Shown: positions 62,365 through 64,000 of the stretch, one piece after another
Numbering within the stretch: position 1 is the stretch's first letter
Layout of the letters: the number at the start of each line of letters is the position of its first letter
Source: Paramecium pentaurelia
Lineage: Eukaryota; Ciliophora; Oligohymenophorea; Peniculida; Parameciidae
Reading direction: 5' to 3'
NCBI GenBank assembly: GCA_905183005.1
Contig: CAJJDO010000165.1
Location: 1-64,000 of the forward strand
Length of the DNA: 64,000 nt
The notes under the pieces: model-generated
The model's input: the letters and a program-made list of their open reading frames with translations, nothing else
What the model was told of the DNA's origin: nothing
The model's database searches: none
Made by a program: the position numbers and the translations under genes

Positions 62365-64000
62365 TCACTCTTTATATTGATTGGATAGGAATTCTAGTTT
62401 ACTTTTAATCTCTGAAAATTAAGGAGGTCTAAAGACTAATTCATTATCCTTATATTCTATATAGGATGTCAATAATTTAATGGCTACATCTTTATTTTTC
62501 ATAATTAATTCTTAATACTATAAATGAGATTAGAATATATTACTTATTATTTAGGTATTTCAATACTCTTTTTTTCAAAGTCTTCAAGATTCCAACAAAT
62601 CAACATAAGTCTTTTGGATTTGTATTCTCCAGATAATACTATGAATTATTAATCACTACAAAGACTGTCAATATAAAGAGAAGCAGAACTTGATAATTGA
62701 CCATATTAATCTTTCCATTATTTAACAGTTTATTTGTAATCTCTAAAATTGATTAATCTTTTTCTATTTCTGAATTGATGTTAGATTGGTCTAATTCCCT
62801 TTTCAAGAAATAGTATACAATTTTAATAATGATGTCTTTAAATATCTTTTTTATCAATAGCTAGAAATATAAATTTATCTTTAACAATTAAAGTTCTTTT
62901 GCTTAATTCATTAGCTATAACTTTTCTATCTTTTTAATGAGTTAATTATTATGCATCTTCACTTGATAATTCCCATTCAATATTAAAAGTATTATCATTA
63001 TCTCTATCTTTTTTATCAAGAGACATAGCAGCTACTTAAAATAAGGATTCAAAATGATTTTCAACAGCATCAGCAGGATCAGCTTATATTTTTGTAACTC
63101 TTTTTTCAAGTACACTAATTTTCATTAAGAATTTATGTTTTCCAAAATATACTATTTTTTTGGCTAAAATAATTTGACTTTCAGGTTTAAATTTACTTTG
63201 TATTTGATCTTGAACATCTATTTCTCCATTTTCCACTTAAATTAAAGATGGATTAATCTTTTAAACATTAATTAAAACTTTTCCTTATTTATCAACTTTT
63301 ACAGCATCAATAATTGATTCACTTATAGTTTTCATTGCTATTTTATCATCTTAATGTAAATATGGATATAATTTTTTAAAATCACTTAATTCAACTGATA
63401 TTTAAACAGTATTCTTTAATTCTTAAACAACTGATTTCTATTTAACTTAACCTGAATAAACAACATTGTATATAGTTTCAGAATAAATTTCTGATTAATT
63501 TTATTAATAATGATTAACAATCTCATTTTTATCTGCTTTTTATATTTCTAATCTTAAACCAGGACTTCTAACATCTACAACATCCTTTGTTTATTCAATT
63601 TCCTAAACAGTTTTGTATTAATTGCTTTCAAATTATAATAAATCATCTTTAACAAAAACTTAATTGATAATATATTCTGCTATTTTATTAGATCCTATAT
63701 TAATCATTTCAGTTGAATCTAAAATATGAATTCCTCTATATCTAATACGTCTATTATTATATTAAATTAAATCAACAGTAATTTGAGTTTCAAATCCTTA
63801 TAGAATTTTATACATATTAATAATATAATATTAATCCTATATTATTTTGAAACTTCTATTAAATTATTTACCAATTTATCTTACAAGTGATTTATCAGTA
63901 CATTAAACTTTAAGATTATAGATCTACATATCTTTTCTTGTTTTGTAATGTACTTAAAGTTTTGTAATAGCTTAAATCATACTATAAAATTGAGTATCAT
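62365..64000 (-). CDS. Unknown large protein, C-terminal about 536 residues (5' end beyond window)
   Basis: A minus-strand frame is open from the window edge to TGA at 62365, with one 26-nt intron (62518-62543). It contains repeated beta-rich segments, for example RRIRYRGIHILDSTEMIN, KKIVYFGKHKFLMKISVLE and RTLIVKDKFIFLAIDKKD. Near the end is SLYIDSLCSDQQFIVLSGEY. No family recognised. The mixed beta pattern suggests several similar domains. The start lies outside the window. Confidence 0.7.

Overview
The window is ciliate macronuclear (somatic) DNA, most likely from Paramecium. It is very AT-rich. Long reading frames appear only when TAA and TAG are read as glutamine and TGA is the sole stop. 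Genes are tightly packed and carry about 48 tiny introns (about 17-38 nt, GT..AG) that must be removed to keep the frames open. Standard-code ORFs are therefore almost all fragments or shadows.

Layout. 1-10.2 kb: one giant VLIG-type GTPase with a C-terminal VWA domain. 10.2-14.2 kb: a decayed stretch with an antisense ORF, a recent inverted fragment of the GTPase gene and a dead reverse transcriptase. 14.2-20 kb: an AT-hook protein, a possible small secreted protein and a WD40 protein, separated by a gene-poor 2.7 kb. 20-29 kb: a 5S rRNA gene, an OPA3-like and a MORN-repeat gene (convergent), a pseudokinase, radial-spoke RSPH9, a small membrane protein and a DENN-domain protein. 29.5-37.2 kb: a cyclic-nucleotide-gated-channel-like protein without a recognisable selectivity filter, a low-complexity protein, an HP1-like chromodomain protein, a small secreted candidate, two further 5S rRNA genes and an H-type-lectin-like secreted protein. 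37-44 kb: HEN1 small-RNA methyltransferase, a multi-pass membrane protein, an unknown protein, and an EF-hand gene and a DHHC palmitoyltransferase gene whose divergent start codons are 24 bp apart. 44-50 kb: small proteins, a PX-domain protein and an R2R3-type MYB protein. 50-64 kb: an ankyrin-anoctamin-B-box-EF-hand protein, a multi-pass membrane protein, a single-MYB protein, an RRP9/U3-55K-like WD40 protein, two paralogous helix-turn-helix proteins and the 3' part of an unknown large gene.

Six single N characters (2520, 16921, 21469, 35206, 38407, 50795) each separate two identical direct repeats of 1.12-1.26 kb. These look like contig ends that overlap but were not merged, so the extra copies (OPA3, HEN1, and parts of the VLIG, MORN, lectin and anoctamin genes) are probably artefacts. 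The collapsed sequence would be about 7.3 kb shorter.

The genes do not form one pathway. Themes are cilia (RSPH9, MORN), membrane and lipid traffic (DENN, PX, DHHC, anoctamin), and nuclear or small-RNA biology (HEN1, HP1-like, MYB, AT-hook, RRP9).
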